DNA of 64,000 nucleotides, from contig CM034397.1 in NCBI GenBank assembly GCA_019925095.2, positions 5,475,763 through 5,539,762 of the forward strand, read 5' to 3'. This DNA is from Dendrolimus kikuchii. Lineage: Eukaryota > Arthropoda > Insecta > Lepidoptera > Lasiocampidae. Both the position numbers and the translations under genes were made by a program. This document shows positions 63,946 through 64,000 of this stretch, in pieces; the stretch's first letter is position 1; every line of letters begins with the position of its first letter. The notes below the pieces were generated by a model that was not told the origin of the DNA, searched no databases, and saw nothing but the letters and a program-made list of their open reading frames with translations.

Positions 63946-64000
63946 TATATTATTGTTAATAATCTAATATTTCACATTATATATTTTCTTCTATTCCTTA

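Overview
The window looks like nuclear DNA of a moth or butterfly (Lepidoptera). It is AT-rich and intron-like, with no bacterial gene organisation, and is crowded with insect-type mobile elements: a mariner, a Ty1/copia element, a PHD-ORF1 LINE, tRNA-derived SINEs, Helitron-like ends and a TTAA-flanked piggyBac-type MITE. The species cannot be told from this sequence alone.

The organising feature is a one-directional array of short FLYWCH zinc-finger exons on the minus strand, from about 2.1 kb to 62 kb. I find 25 intact exons, one 48-base fragment and two broken exons. Each intact exon begins at an AG acceptor, carries exactly two leading bases of a split codon (phase 1), and encodes 63-78 residues. 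The layout is a lead such as G-H-S-F-I-T-S-Q-R-G-G, then G-Y-(K/T)-(F/Y), then (R/K)-W-x-C, then G-C-(K/R)-A, then H-x-H, then an in-frame stop. No BTB domain or other common 5' exon is present. This is what the alternative 3' exons of the mod(mdg4) locus look like: a common BTB-coding 5' part is joined, by cis- or trans-splicing in Drosophila and reported for Bombyx, to one of many FLYWCH tails. I infer that the common exons lie beyond the right edge, because transcription runs right to left.

The array has two parts. From 28 kb to 62 kb the exons are diverse, widely spaced and mostly use CAG or TAG acceptors. From 2 kb to 23 kb they are near-duplicates on a repeated exon-plus-intron unit of roughly 0.6-1.1 kb, and most use an AAG acceptor. 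This left part looks like a recent tandem burst with birth and death: pseudo-exons lie at 0.8, 3.3 and 13.1-13.6 kb. Between 13.1 and 20.3 kb the array is invaded by a nest of a retroposon inside an exon, a mariner next to its acceptor, a LINE tail and a copia element with a single 1385-codon ORF.

Other insertions include a nearly complete LINE (about 48.1-53.4 kb) with intact ORF1 and ORF2, a 1.8-kb DNA element with about 310-bp inverted repeats (36.9-38.7 kb), several foldback MITEs and a GC-rich 0.8-kb island (29.5-30.3 kb). A two-exon basic reading frame at 43.25-43.68 kb has good splice sites and the same phase-1 acceptor, so it could be a non-FLYWCH tail or part of a separate TE-derived gene. 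All coordinates and splice sites were read by eye; no alignment or database search was run.
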